Shown: in pieces, positions 8,911-17,664 of the stretch
How the letters are laid out: every line of letters starts with the position of its first letter
Position numbering within the stretch: position 1 is the stretch's first letter
Assembly: GCF_011455695.1 (NCBI RefSeq)
Contig: NZ_CP015030.1
Coordinates: 1,612,001 to 1,676,000 of the forward strand
Length of the DNA stretch: 64,000 nucleotides
Origin: Mannheimia granulomatis
GTDB lineage: Bacteria; Pseudomonadota; Gammaproteobacteria; Enterobacterales; Pasteurellaceae
Direction of reading: 5' to 3'
The notes under the pieces: generated by a model
What the model was told of the DNA's origin: nothing
What the model saw: the letters and a program-made list of their open reading frames with translations, nothing else
Databases searched by the model: none
Position numbers and translations under genes: made by a program

Positions 8911-9081
8911 GTGGCTGTTCAACAAAATAAGAAATCTCGTTCACGTCGTGATATGCGTCGTTCACACGATGCGTTAACAACTGCAGCAGTTTCAGTAGAT
9001 AAAACAACTGGTGAAACTCACTTACGCCACCACGTAACTGCAGATGGTTACTACCGTGGTCGTAAAGTAATCAACAAGTAA
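8911..9081 (+). CDS. rpmF: 50S ribosomal protein bL32
   Basis: Structural protein of the large ribosomal subunit, 56 residues, starting at a GTG (8911) behind AGGAG. It begins [20 protein letters not shown] and ends RGRKVINK, a standard bL32 sequence. There are no cysteines, so this is the zinc-independent form. It lies between yceD and plsX in the usual ribosome-lipid operon. Confidence 0.97.
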   Translation: MAVQQNKKSRSRRDMRRSHDALTTAAVSVDKTTGETHLRHHVTADGYYRGRKVINK

Positions 9082-9099
9082 TTCCTTTCGAGGTATATC

Positions 9100-10131
9100 T
9101 TGAGTGATATCACTCTTGCAATAGATGTGATGGGCGGGGACTTTGGTCCCCGTGTTACTATTGTGGCCATCGCAAATACATTAAAATGCAATTCCAAACT
9201 CTCGTTTCTTTTATTTGGTGATGAATACCAAATAATACCTCTTTTAAAAAAATACTCCCTCGAAAATCACCCTCGTATTCAGCTTCATCACACCCAACAA
9301 GTGATTGATCCCGATGTTCCTTTTTCAACCGCCATCCGTCAAAGTAAAAACAGTTCAATGCGTTTAGCTATCGAAGCAGTAGCCACCGGCAAAGCTCAGG
9401 GATGTATTAGCGGAGGCAATACAGGAGCATTAATGGGTTTGGCTAAATTATTGATTGAACCATTACCTAATATTGAACGTCCCGCATTGACTTCTTTAAT
9501 TCCGACAATGAACGGAAACTCTACGGTTATGCTAGATTTAGGAGCTAATATTGAGGTGAGTAATCACCAACTTATCCAATTTGCCGATATGGGGAATATT
9601 TTTGCTCAAGTTATGCTCGGTTTAGTTTACCCCCGCCTTTCTTTACTCAATATTGGCACAGAAGAAAATAAAGGTACAGCCCAAATTAAAGAAGTGCATC
9701 AAGTGCTAAAAACACGACTTGATCTCAACTATCTTGGTTTTATTGAAAGCGATAAATTAACCAGCTATATAACAGACGTAATCGTCTGTGACGGCTATAG
9801 CGGTAATATTGCATTAAAAGCATTAGAAGGAGCGGCAAAAAATATTCTTTCTTTGCTTAAAAAAGAGAAAGCTGATTCTGATATTTGCCGTAAAACAAAA
9901 CGCTATTTGTTAAGAGTGATTTTCCATCGTTACTACCGCAAACTACAAGAAATCAATCCTGATCGCCATAATGGCGCGACTTTACTCGGGTTATCAAAAG
10001 TAATAGTTAAAAGCCATGGTGGAGCAAACGCTAACGCCTTTAGCTACGCAATTGATTACGCTATTCAGCAGATTGAAAACGATATTCCAAACAAGATTAT
10101 GGCAAGATTACATCAACTTGATAAAAAATAA
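9100..10131 (+). CDS. plsX: Phosphate acyltransferase PlsX
   Basis: Peripheral membrane enzyme making acyl-phosphate from acyl-ACP for phospholipid synthesis. The 343-residue protein starts at a TTG (9100) behind GAGG and opens with ITLAIDVMGGDFGP. CISGGNTGALMG, PALTSLIPT and the C-terminal HNGATLLGLSKVIVKSHGGAN are PlsX signatures. It sits 18 bases after rpmF. In many relatives fabH follows plsX, but here a terminator and the convergent hisD follow instead, so fabH must be elsewhere. Confidence 0.95.
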   Translation: MSDITLAIDVMGGDFGPRVTIVAIANTLKCNSKLSFLLFGDEYQIIPLLKKYSLENHPRIQLHHTQQVIDPDVPFSTAIRQSKNSSMRLAIEAVATGKAQGCISGGNTGALMGLAKLLIEPLPNIERPALTSLIPTMNGNSTVMLDLGANIEVSNHQLIQFADMGNIFAQVMLGLVYPRLSLLNIGTEENKGTAQIKEVHQVLKTRLDLNYLGFIESDKLTSYITDVIVCDGYSGNIALKALEGAAKNILSLLKKEKADSDICRKTKRYLLRVIFHRYYRKLQEINPDRHNGATLLGLSKVIVKSHGGANANAFSYAIDYAIQQIENDIPNKIMARLHQLDKK

Positions 10132-10158
10132 GCGAACCGTTCAGTTCGCTTATTTTGT
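10127..10158 (+). terminator. Terminator of plsX
   Basis: 11-bp stem (10127-10137 with 10144-10154), loop of six, T-rich tail. The plsX stop codon lies inside the left arm. It faces the end of hisD. Confidence 0.8.
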
Positions 10159-10159
10159 T

Positions 10160-11443
10160 TTAGCCTTTTAATTTTGCTACACGTAAACTGACTGCGTTTT
10201 TATGTGCTTGCAATAACTCGGCACTTGCCATTTGTTCTACTGTTTCCGCTAAAGCTAAAAAGCCTACTGGGGTTAATTCTTGTACTGTCATGCGCTTACT
10301 AAAATCGGCTAATCCTAAACTAGAATAAGTTTTAGTGTAGCCATAAGTTGGCAACACATGATTGGTCCCGCTAGCATAATCGCCCATAGATTCCGGTGAA
10401 TAAGCGCCTAAGAAAATAGAACCTGCATTATCTAAATCTACAAGCAGTGATCGAGCATTTTCAGTCTGTACAATTAAATGCTCAGGTGCATATTTATTGC
10501 TAATTTCGACCGCTTGTTGCAAATTTTCCGCAATAAAAGTGCGACTGTGAGCCAAAGCTTTACGGGCAGTTTCTCCACGAGGTAAAACAGAAACCTGTTT
10601 TTCTAACTCCTCATCAACTTCCTTGGCTAAAGTTTCACTTGGCGTGACTAAAATCACTTGTGAATCAGCACCGTGTTCGGCTTGGGAAAGCAAATCACTG
10701 GCCACAAAGGCAGGATCAGCAAATTCATCAGCAATCACTAATACCTCAGACGGTCCTGCCGGCATATCAATCGCAGTGCCTTCTTGTACAACTTGGCGTT
10801 TGGCCTCCGTTACAAAAGCATTACCTGGCCCGAAAATTTTATCTACTTGCTGTATTGTTTCCGTGCCGTTTGCCATTGCAATTATCGCCTGAGCCCCACC
10901 TACCGCATAGATAGTTTCTACTCCACATAAATTTGCAGTATAGAGAATCTCATCAGCAATCGGCGGAGGCGAGCAAAGCACAACTTTCTTACAACCAGCG
11001 ATTTTTGCCGGAATCGCCAACATTAAAACTGTAGAAAACAGCGGAGCCGAGCCGCCCGGAATATAAAGTCCAACACGATTAATCGGACGGGTAAGTACTT
11101 GGCAACGCACACCCGCTTGGGTTTCGATATCCACCTCTTGATTTTGCTGAGCCTTGTGAAAGGCTTCAATGTTTGCTTTAGCATTTTGAATTGCCTTTTT
11201 CAAAGCAGGGGAAATGCGGCTTTCCGCCTGCTGAATTTGCTCTTTCGATATGACCAGGCTCTCTAATTTTACTTTATCAAATTTTTCGCTTAGCTCTAAT
11301 AAGGCTTTATCGCCGTTTTCTAATACGTTTTTTTTAATTGCCTCAACAGCTGTTTTGATGCTTTCACCAATGACTTGTGCCGGACGAGCAAGATATTGCT
11401 CTTGCTCTATTTCACTCAGATTATTCCAAATTAGGGTTTGCAT
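10160..11443 (-). CDS. hisD: Histidinol dehydrogenase
   Basis: Zn-dependent NAD enzyme performing the last two steps of histidine synthesis (histidinol to histidine). The 427-residue chain shows GLYIPGG, the signature region with [11 protein letters not shown] and [10 protein letters not shown] (zinc and catalytic residues), and PEHL and [19 protein letters not shown] precedes the ATG. It is the second and last gene of the hisG-hisD unit, which is controlled by the attenuator upstream of hisG. The rest of the histidine pathway is not in this window. Confidence 0.95.
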   Translation of the reverse strand: MQTLIWNNLSEIEQEQYLARPAQVIGESIKTAVEAIKKNVLENGDKALLELSEKFDKVKLESLVISKEQIQQAESRISPALKKAIQNAKANIEAFHKAQQNQEVDIETQAGVRCQVLTRPINRVGLYIPGGSAPLFSTVLMLAIPAKIAGCKKVVLCSPPPIADEILYTANLCGVETIYAVGGAQAIIAMANGTETIQQVDKIFGPGNAFVTEAKRQVVQEGTAIDMPAGPSEVLVIADEFADPAFVASDLLSQAEHGADSQVILVTPSETLAKEVDEELEKQVSVLPRGETARKALAHSRTFIAENLQQAVEISNKYAPEHLIVQTENARSLLVDLDNAGSIFLGAYSPESMGDYASGTNHVLPTYGYTKTYSSLGLADFSKRMTVQELTPVGFLALAETVEQMASAELLQAHKNAVSLRVAKLKG

Positions 11444-11461
11444 ATTTTGTCCTTATTTATG

Positions 11462-11550
11462 CCTAGCACGGCAAAGCCGTACTAGGTTACGCATATTTGA
11501 GCCGCTCTGCGGCTCTATTTTCGGTTACTTTCTTTGCACAAGCAAAGAAA
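11462..11550. repeat. Three consecutive hairpins between hisG and hisD
   Basis: Three inverted repeats lie in a row in the 118-base gap: 11462-11486 (ten paired bases around AAA, one mismatch), 11499-11515 (seven perfect pairs around TCT) and 11529-11550 (nine perfect pairs around ACAA). None has a strong T-tract on the his strand. They look like a mobile palindromic element or an mRNA-processing/stability element. I cannot name the family. Confidence 0.55.
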
Positions 11551-11561
11551 TAACATAAAAC

Positions 11562-12461
11562 CTACGCCAACATTTTCTCAATAGGTAGAACGAGAACAGA
11601 ACTCGCGCCCATCTCCTTAAGCTGCTCCATTGTTTCCCAAAACAGATTTTCTTGACTTACTACATGCATAGCCACTCGTGTTTGATCATTGGCAAGTGGC
11701 AGAATAGTCGGATTTTCTACTCCTGGTAATAACGCCGTGATTTGTGTTAACTTATCTTTTGGTGCGTGTAACATAATGTACTTCGACTCACCCGCCTGTT
11801 GCACACCTTGGATACGAGTCAGTAATTTCTCAACTAAGGCTTGTTTTTCGGCAGAAAGCGGTTCTTTACGCTGAATTAAACAAGCTGTGGAACGATAAAT
11901 CACCTCCACCTCCTTCAACCCGTTTGCCTCAAGAGTTGCGCCTGAAGAAACCAAATCGCAAATAGCTGTAGCAATACCAGCACTTGGGGCAACTTCTACT
12001 GAGCCAGTTAATAAAATACTTTTAAACGGCACACCTTGCTCTTTCATATAGCGTTTTAATAAATTAGGATATGAAGTAGCAATCACAGTATCCTCCAAAT
12101 CTTTTACACTGGTATAATTTTTATCACGATCAATGGCAAGAGATAAGCGACATCCGCCAAAATCTAACTGGCGAAGTTTTTTATATTCTACCTTTTCACC
12201 GCCAGCTAATCGTCCGAGCTCTTCTTCCTCTAGTACATTCTCACCGATAATGCCAAGATCTACTACACCATCAAAGACTAAGCCCGGAATATCATCATCA
12301 CGCACACGCAAGATTTCAATCGGCATATTTTCCGAATAGGCAATCAAGCGTTGGTCATTCCAAATAATTTTTACTCCGCACTGTTTCAATAATTCACTAC
12401 ATTCTTGGCTTAAACGCCCTTTTTTCTGCATTGCGATGCGTAATCGATTTTGTGTTGTCAT
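11562..12461 (-). CDS. hisG: ATP phosphoribosyltransferase (long form)
   Basis: First, feedback-inhibited enzyme of histidine synthesis, joining ATP and PRPP. 299 residues is the long, HisZ-independent form: two periplasmic-binding-like catalytic lobes ([12 protein letters not shown] at the start; [12 protein letters not shown]; the PRPP loop near [14 protein letters not shown]) and a C-terminal ACT-like regulatory domain from about residue 225. AAGGAAA precedes the ATG. It is transcribed after the his attenuator and followed by hisD. Confidence 0.95.
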   Translation of the reverse strand: MTTQNRLRIAMQKKGRLSQECSELLKQCGVKIIWNDQRLIAYSENMPIEILRVRDDDIPGLVFDGVVDLGIIGENVLEEEELGRLAGGEKVEYKKLRQLDFGGCRLSLAIDRDKNYTSVKDLEDTVIATSYPNLLKRYMKEQGVPFKSILLTGSVEVAPSAGIATAICDLVSSGATLEANGLKEVEVIYRSTACLIQRKEPLSAEKQALVEKLLTRIQGVQQAGESKYIMLHAPKDKLTQITALLPGVENPTILPLANDQTRVAMHVVSQENLFWETMEQLKEMGASSVLVLPIEKMLA

Positions 12462-12499
12462 TGCTGTTTCCTTCTTGTTTTTTTAAATTTTAAATGTAA

Positions 12500-12579
12500 A
12501 GAAAAACCCTCTCGAAAAGACTTCCGAGAGGGTTAAATTTAGTTTGCCTTTATGCGTACTCGGAAGTTTCTATCTTCCG
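12500..12579 (-). promoter_or_regulatory. Histidine attenuator (pause, antiterminator and terminator hairpins)
   Basis: Three mutually exclusive pairings are visible downstream of hisL on the minus strand. Pause hairpin: 12574-12579 with 12561-12566. Antiterminator: 12559-12567 with 12520-12528 (nine perfect pairs). Terminator: 12525-12534 with 12505-12514 (ten perfect pairs), followed by five T. Segment 12520-12528 lies in the loop and stem of the terminator, so forming the antiterminator prevents termination. This is the layout of the enterobacterial his attenuator: ribosome stalling at the His codons frees the antiterminator. Confidence 0.88.
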
Positions 12580-12601
12580 CACACATCAAATGCCCGAAAG
12601 A

Positions 12602-12646
12602 TTATTCAGGGAAATGATGGTGATGATGAGTACGAATAAATGTCAT
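12602..12646 (-). CDS. hisL: His operon leader peptide
   Basis: A 14-residue peptide, MTFIRTHHHHHFPE, with five consecutive histidine codons, preceded by a GGAGAA ribosome site. It lies upstream of the attenuator hairpins and hisG. Translation of the His run would report the supply of charged tRNA-His. Its length and composition match the HisL peptides of other gammaproteobacteria. Confidence 0.93.
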   Translation of the reverse strand: MTFIRTHHHHHFPE

Positions 12647-12749
12647 TGTTCTATTCTCCAAAAATGAGCTGTTTTTAAAGATACGCCTAAATTTTAACAA
12701 TGACAAGTCTTTTTTATAAAATTTGTTTTTATTATCTCAAAATAACTTA

Positions 12750-12778
12750 TCGCAAACGTTTGCGTAAAGCGGTATAAT
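12750..12778 (+). promoter_or_regulatory. PurR operator and promoter of purC
   Basis: Perfect 14-bp palindrome CGCAAACGTTTGCG at 12751-12764, the PurR consensus core, lies just upstream of a TATAAT -10 box (12773-12778). It would cover the -35 region, so purine-dependent repression is expected. Confidence 0.82.
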
Positions 12779-12821
12779 TTCCCTAATTTTTTACAAATTC
12801 AATAAAGCAGGAATTTTAAAA

Positions 12822-13679
12822 ATGCAAATCAGCTTAAAAAAAATCTACTCCGGCAAAGTACGTGACCTCTACGAAATTGACGAAAAACGAATGTTAATGG
12901 TGGCAACCGATCGCTTATCGGCATTTGATGTAATCTTAGATGACCCTATCCCACACAAAGGTGAAATCCTCACTCAAATCTCTAATTTCTGGTTTAACAA
13001 ATTAGCTCATATTATGCCAAACCACTTCACAGGTGATAGCGTGTTTGATGTATTACCGAAAGAAGAAGCTGAAGCAATTCAATATCGTGCAGTAGTTTGC
13101 AAACGCTTAACTCCGGTCAAAATTGAGTCAATTGTGCGTGGTTATTTAACCGGCTCAGGCTTAAAAGATTACAAACAAACCGGCACCATCTGTGGCTTAA
13201 AATTACCTGAAGGTTTGACAGAAGCAAGCAAATTACCACAGCCAATTTTTACTCCATCTAGCAAAGCAGAAGTGGGCGATCACGATATCAACATCAGCTA
13301 TGAAGAGTGCGAACGCCAAATCGGCGTTGAACTTGCCGCCAAAGTACGCGATGCTGCTCTCGCACTTTACACTGAAGCGGCAGAATATGCCTTAACCAAA
13401 GGCATTATTATCTGCGATACCAAATTTGAATTCGGATTAGATGAAAACGGTGTACTGACGTTAATGGACGAAGTACTGACTCCAGACTCCAGCCGTTTCT
13501 GGTCTGTCAAAACTTACCAAGAAGGCACAAATCCGCCATCATTTGATAAACAATTCGTGCGAGATTGGCTGGAAAACAGCGGTTGGAATAAACAAGCCCC
13601 GGCTCCAAAAGTGCCTATGGATGTGATTGAAAAAACCGTGGCAAAATACCAAGAAGTTTTAGATTTATTAACCAAATAA
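12822..13679 (+). CDS. purC: Phosphoribosylaminoimidazole-succinocarboxamide synthase
   Basis: SAICAR synthase of purine synthesis, joining CAIR and aspartate with ATP. The 285-residue chain opens with IYSGKVRDLYEID, has RLSAFDVI, the signature VKIESIVRGYLTGSG, and the C-terminal LMDEVLTPDSSRFW. It is of the longer type, unlike the roughly 237-residue E. coli enzyme. CAGGAA precedes the ATG. A PurR box overlaps its promoter. It appears monocistronic. Confidence 0.95.
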   Translation: MQISLKKIYSGKVRDLYEIDEKRMLMVATDRLSAFDVILDDPIPHKGEILTQISNFWFNKLAHIMPNHFTGDSVFDVLPKEEAEAIQYRAVVCKRLTPVKIESIVRGYLTGSGLKDYKQTGTICGLKLPEGLTEASKLPQPIFTPSSKAEVGDHDINISYEECERQIGVELAAKVRDAALALYTEAAEYALTKGIIICDTKFEFGLDENGVLTLMDEVLTPDSSRFWSVKTYQEGTNPPSFDKQFVRDWLENSGWNKQAPAPKVPMDVIEKTVAKYQEVLDLLTK

Positions 13680-13695
13680 GAGAACAAGCGATTAC

Positions 13696-13768
13696 AAAAA
13701 GCATTGCTTTTTGAACGTTGGCTTTGCCAATGGCAGCGAAGCTGTAAACAATCCTTACAAGGATTGTG
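13696..13768 (+). repeat. Cluster of short hairpins after purC
   Basis: Three small inverted repeats: AAAAAGC/GCTTTTT at 13696-13712, TTGGC/GCCAA at 13718-13730, and ACAATCCTT/AAGGATTGT at 13749-13768. The first may act as a weak terminator. Together with 13799-13829 they give four hairpins in about 135 bases. Confidence 0.45.
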
Positions 13769-13797
13769 AATAATTTTAGTCAATTTTTGCAAATACG

Positions 13798-13832
13798 AAA
13801 AAGCCTGTAAGGAATACTTACAGGCTTTTGTT
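13798..13832. terminator. Bidirectional terminator between purC and the nucleotidyltransferase gene
   Basis: Perfect 13-bp stem (13799-13811 with 13817-13829), five-base loop, with A/T tails on both sides. It serves the convergent gene ending at 13840 and purC read-through. Confidence 0.8.
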
Positions 13833-13839
13833 TTGAGAA

Positions 13840-14145
13840 TTACTGGATTTCTATATATTTTTGCCGAATAATCTGCCGAAATGCTTCGCTGGTGGTTGCC
13901 CAATCAACAATATCTACTTTCCAAACTAAATCCGATTCAGAAAAAGCTTCTTTGAGATTATCACTCTCTAAAAAAGTTAAAGGCGTTTCAGTGATAATAG
14001 CTAAATCCAAATCTGAATATTTCCTCGCAGTACCTTTCACACGAGAACCAAATGCCCACACAGGATAGTTAGGAACAAACTGTTGGAGGATAGATTTAAC
14101 AATCTCAAGTTCCTCTGGCTGAAGAGCTAATTCAGGTTTATCCAT
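13840..14145 (-). CDS. MNT-type nucleotidyltransferase domain protein (HI0073-like)
   Basis: Minimal nucleotidyltransferase of 101 residues. The catalytic pattern GSRVKGTARKYSDLDLAI (GS followed by DxD) is intact near residues 33-50, and a third acidic residue may be the D in VDIVD. Family members are the antitoxin-like halves of HEPN/MNT modules that nucleotidylylate their HEPN partner, or the catalytic half of HI0073/HI0074-like two-subunit enzymes. The start overlaps the end of the upstream HEPN gene by eight bases, so the two are translationally coupled. The true substrate is unknown. Confidence 0.85.
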   Translation of the reverse strand: MDKPELALQPEELEIVKSILQQFVPNYPVWAFGSRVKGTARKYSDLDLAIITETPLTFLESDNLKEAFSESDLVWKVDIVDWATTSEAFRQIIRQKYIEIQ

Positions 14146-14575
14146 TTTGATTTCTCAAACGCAGTTGCTCAACTAAAAAACGGCTATATTCAAGGAAATC
14201 CTCAATTTGGCTATACACTGCTATTGCTTTATCTTGATTATAAGTATGAGAGGTAATATTTCGCATATCTCGGAAAGTAACCCATTTTGCCATATCATCA
14301 ATCAAACCTGATTTTAACGCATCTCGCAAAATATCTTTAAAGCTATAAGCTTGTAAATCCTCAATACTAATAGCTTCTTGTTGCAGCTGTCTTTTGATCA
14401 TTTTAAGGCTTAATTCATAGACAAATTCAAATTTTTGAATTGCTCCAGCTATCAGCGTATCTTGAACAATTGGTAATTGCTGATTAAACCAATGAGTATC
14501 AGAGAGCTGGTTCATTGTCTGTTCCAAAGATTGAAAAGCATCTTCTAAAACCTGAGTACTAAGCTGTTCAGACAT
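14138..14575 (-). CDS. HEPN-type nucleotidyltransferase substrate-binding subunit (HI0074-like)
   Basis: All-helical protein of about 145 residues of the HI0074/KNTase-C/HEPN superfamily. It carries the Rx4H motif of HEPN ribonucleases in MRNITSHTY near residues 112-120. It partners the MNT protein encoded directly downstream with an eight-base overlap. Two readings fit: a two-subunit nucleotidyltransferase like HI0073/HI0074, or a HepT/MntA-type toxin-antitoxin system in which this is the RNase toxin. I start at 14575 (MSEQLS, GGGGAAA upstream); seven more codons are open upstream. Confidence 0.82.
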   Translation of the reverse strand: MSEQLSTQVLEDAFQSLEQTMNQLSDTHWFNQQLPIVQDTLIAGAIQKFEFVYELSLKMIKRQLQQEAISIEDLQAYSFKDILRDALKSGLIDDMAKWVTFRDMRNITSHTYNQDKAIAVYSQIEDFLEYSRFLVEQLRLRNQNG

Positions 14576-14589
14576 TCTAAATTTCCCCA

Positions 14590-14624
14590 AAAACAAAAAG
14601 TGCGGTTATTCTACCGCACTTTTG
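14590..14624 (-). terminator. ilvC terminator built from inverted AAGTGCGGT words
   Basis: 11-bp stem (14596-14606 with 14613-14623), loop of six, T-rich tail on the minus strand. The stem is the Haemophilus-type uptake word, unlike the ACAAGCGGT words seen elsewhere in this window. Confidence 0.8.
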
Positions 14625-14665
14625 CAAATTTCTTAATTTTTTTGACCGCTTGTAAATAATCTACA

Positions 14666-16147
14666 TTAGCCTTGTGACGAAATACGTTTCATATCTGTCA
14701 TATAACCACGTAATTCTTGGCCGATTAACTCGATTGGGTGGTTACGGATAGCATCATTCACATCACGTAAGTAAACGTTGTCGATTTCAACCGCTGGGGT
14801 TGGTTCGCCTAAATCACCTTTCTCTAACGTTGGGATAATTTCTTTCGCAAGAATTGGCGTTGCCACGTGGGAGAATAAGTAGTTGCCGTATTCTGCTGTG
14901 TCTGAAATAACCACGTTCATTTCATATAAACGTTTACGAGCGATGGTGTTTGCGATTAACGGTAACTCGTGTAAAGACTCATAGTAAGCAGATTCTTCGT
15001 AGATACCCGCTGACACCATGGTATCGAACGCTAATTCAACACCCGCTTTCACCATTGCAACCATTAACACACCGTTGTCAAAATATTCTTGTTCAGAAAT
15101 TTTGATGCCGTCTGCTGCTGGTGCATTTTCAAATGCTGTTTTGCCGGTTTCTTCACGCCATTTTAATAGGTTTGCATCACCGTTCGCCCAGTCTGCCATC
15201 ATGGTTGATGAGAACTCACCGCTGATGATGTCATCCATATGTTTAACGAATAAGAACGCTAATTTTTCTTTGATTTGCTCAGAAAGTTCAAATGCACGTA
15301 ATTTTGCACTGTTAGATAAGCGATCCATCATTAAAGTGATACCGCCTTGTTTTAACGCTTCGGTAATGGTTTCCCAACCAAATTGAATTAATTTACCTGC
15401 ATAAGCCGGATCTTTACCTTCAGATACTAACTTATCGTAACATACGATAGAACCTGCTTGTAACATACCGCAAAGGATAGTTTGCTCACCCATTAAGTCA
15501 GATTTTACTTCTGCAACAAATGAAGATTCTAACACACCCGCACGGTCGCCGCCGGTTGCACTTGCCCACGCTTTCGCAATCGCTAAGCCTTCACCTTTCG
15601 GGTCGTTTTCAGGGTGAACGGCGATTAATGTCGGCACACCGAAACCACGTTTGTACTCTTCACGTACTTCTGTACCCGGGCATTTTGGCGCTGTCATCAC
15701 AACTGTGATGTCCGGACGAATTTGCTCACCTTCTTCAACGATATTAAAACCGTGTGAATAACCGAATGCGGCACCGTGTTTCATTAACGGCATAACATCA
15801 GCTACTACTTTTGAGTGTTGTTTGTCCGGGGTTAAGTTGATCACTAAATCAGCTTCTGGGATTAATTGCTCGTAAGTACCAACTACAAAGCCATTTTCTG
15901 AAGCACGTTTAAATGAAGCACGCTTTTCTGCAATTGCTTCAGGACGCAGTGCATAGCTGATATCTAGGCCAGAATCACGCATATTTAAACCTTGGTTTAA
16001 ACCTTGTGCGCCACAGCCTACGATAACCACTTTTTTGCCTTTTAAGAAATTGCAGCCATCTGCAAATTCATTGCGATCCATAAAACGGCAGCGACCTAAT
16101 TGGTCTAATTTTTGACGTAAATTTAATGTGTTGAAATAGTTAGCCAT
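14666..16147 (-). CDS. ilvC: Ketol-acid reductoisomerase (class II)
   Basis: Converts acetolactate or acetohydroxybutyrate to the dihydroxy acids of valine and isoleucine synthesis, using NADPH and Mg2+. The 493-residue length and two C-terminal knotted domains mark the class II plant/enterobacterial type. The nucleotide loop [18 protein letters not shown] is near residues 43-60, and the catalytic [13 protein letters not shown] and a second similar domain follow. AAGGATT precedes the ATG. It ends at an uptake-sequence terminator. Inverted TTGCA repeats lie upstream. Confidence 0.95.
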   Translation of the reverse strand: MANYFNTLNLRQKLDQLGRCRFMDRNEFADGCNFLKGKKVVIVGCGAQGLNQGLNMRDSGLDISYALRPEAIAEKRASFKRASENGFVVGTYEQLIPEADLVINLTPDKQHSKVVADVMPLMKHGAAFGYSHGFNIVEEGEQIRPDITVVMTAPKCPGTEVREEYKRGFGVPTLIAVHPENDPKGEGLAIAKAWASATGGDRAGVLESSFVAEVKSDLMGEQTILCGMLQAGSIVCYDKLVSEGKDPAYAGKLIQFGWETITEALKQGGITLMMDRLSNSAKLRAFELSEQIKEKLAFLFVKHMDDIISGEFSSTMMADWANGDANLLKWREETGKTAFENAPAADGIKISEQEYFDNGVLMVAMVKAGVELAFDTMVSAGIYEESAYYESLHELPLIANTIARKRLYEMNVVISDTAEYGNYLFSHVATPILAKEIIPTLEKGDLGEPTPAVEIDNVYLRDVNDAIRNHPIELIGQELRGYMTDMKRISSQG

Positions 16148-16269
16148 TTTTTAATCCTTATGATTAGTCAATGTGAGTATGAGGTTTTGTTTGCATATTG
16201 TTGTTGTGTTGTGAGATGAATTATACACCAGCACAGCATTGCGTAAATTGAAAATATCAGCATTTAATA

Positions 16270-16301
16270 TTGCATAAATTGCAATAAAATGCAATTTGCA
16301 A
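16270..16301. promoter_or_regulatory. Inverted TTGC repeats upstream of ilvC, possible IlvY-type operator
   Basis: TTGCATAAATTGCAA (16270-16284) and its near-mirror TGCAATTTGCAA (16290-16301) lie 123-154 bases before the ilvC start. Tandem dyads with TTGC/GCAA arms resemble LysR-type sites such as those of IlvY at E. coli ilvC. No ilvY is in the window. Confidence 0.35.
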
Positions 16302-16380
16302 AAGATTTAGCGAATTGAACCGCTTGCAATCTGTGAGATAAAGTAGAAAATAGCTACTTAAATTAAATGAAGACTGAAAA

Positions 16381-17625
16381 ATGAAGATCAACAAAATCAT
16401 TCTACAAAGCTGTAGCGAATGTGGACAATTAGTTCGTGTACCACTCAATTTTCACGGCAGTGCGGTCTGCCCAAACTGCCGCCATGAGCTACGAAAAAAT
16501 AACCACTGGAGCCTACGCCGCTGTTCATTTTTAGCTCTTGCTATCTTAATCTTACTGCCTTTCGCTCTCACTTTTCCGCTACTAAGCATTGACTTACTTG
16601 GGGTAAGAATCAATGCAACCGTATGGGACGGTATTTGGAAAATGGCGACCTCAGGCTATCCATACACAGCTTTTATGGTATTGGTATGTGCAGTAATTAT
16701 GCCACTGGCTTTCGTACTGTTAATTTTAACTGTTCAGCTGCAACGCATTATTCGTCAACGTCCTCGTTATACACTGATATTCTTAACCAAAATAAAAGAG
16801 TGGGTGATGTTAGATGTTTATTTGGTATCTCTCGCGGTTGCCGCGTTCAAAATTCGAGATTATGCAGACTTACACTTTGGCATACATTTAGTTGCCTTTG
16901 TAATTGTAGCACTTCTGAATACCTTGCTATTTATTAAAATTGAGCCACAGCAGGCATGGGAAAGGTTCTATCCGGAATATCATTCACTGCCCTTTGACCA
17001 CCCAAGCAAACCTACCTTGTGTCCAACGTGTGAATACTGCTTTGATGAAAAAATTCTGGATTTAAAAGGCCGTCAACGCTGCCCGCGTTGTGAAAGTAAT
17101 TTATCTATATCCGACAATATTAAGCTACAACGGGTTTGGGCTTGTTTGATAGCCGGAACGATTATGATAATTCCGGCAAATATTTTTCCAATTTCTATTA
17201 CTGAAATGGCAGGGCAAGTTTCTGCAGACTCATTAATTTCAGGTGTGATTTTATTTATCAAAATGGGAAGTTATGCGGTCGCAGCCATCGTGTTTATTGC
17301 CAGTATTGCCGTACCGATAAGCAAAATAGCCACAATTTTGTATCTACTTTTGGCAATTCATCATAAATGGAAACACCCTATTCACCTGCAAATGAAATTA
17401 TTGCATTACGTACACTTTGTAGGACGTTGGTCAATGCTGGATCTGTTTGTACTCTCGTTAATGATGTCATTGCTGGAAAGAGGCCAAATTTTAAGCTTCT
17501 CGGTAGGAGATGCTGCATTCTATTTCGGCGCTTCCGTATTTTTAACCATGTTTGCATCTGCCAATCTAGACGCCAGAATGCTATGGAACATTCATTATGA
17601 TAATCAGGGTAAAAATAACCGCTAA
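16381..17625 (+). CDS. pqiA: Paraquat-inducible protein A family membrane protein (PqiA/LetA)
   Basis: Inner-membrane protein of 414 residues with a duplicated layout: a zinc-ribbon CxxC pair (C11/C14, C30/C33), four membrane spans, a second ribbon (CPTCEYC, CPRCESN, about residues 216-240) and four more spans. PqiA/LetA proteins act with MCE proteins (PqiB/LetB) in envelope lipid transport. Here no MCE gene is adjacent: the next gene (yccS) is on the opposite strand. It is therefore an orphan, or its partner is elsewhere. Which of PqiA or LetA it corresponds to cannot be decided from this sequence. Confidence 0.85.
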   Translation: MKINKIILQSCSECGQLVRVPLNFHGSAVCPNCRHELRKNNHWSLRRCSFLALAILILLPFALTFPLLSIDLLGVRINATVWDGIWKMATSGYPYTAFMVLVCAVIMPLAFVLLILTVQLQRIIRQRPRYTLIFLTKIKEWVMLDVYLVSLAVAAFKIRDYADLHFGIHLVAFVIVALLNTLLFIKIEPQQAWERFYPEYHSLPFDHPSKPTLCPTCEYCFDEKILDLKGRQRCPRCESNLSISDNIKLQRVWACLIAGTIMIIPANIFPISITEMAGQVSADSLISGVILFIKMGSYAVAAIVFIASIAVPISKIATILYLLLAIHHKWKHPIHLQMKLLHYVHFVGRWSMLDLFVLSLMMSLLERGQILSFSVGDAAFYFGASVFLTMFASANLDARMLWNIHYDNQGKNNR

Positions 17626-17664
17626 TCTAAGTGTGTAAGGGATGATTTTACCTTCCCTTACTAT

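Noticed and set aside
13514-13903. 129-codon minus-strand open frame
   Set aside because: It is antisense to the end of purC and overlaps the terminator region and the nucleotidyltransferase gene. No family features.
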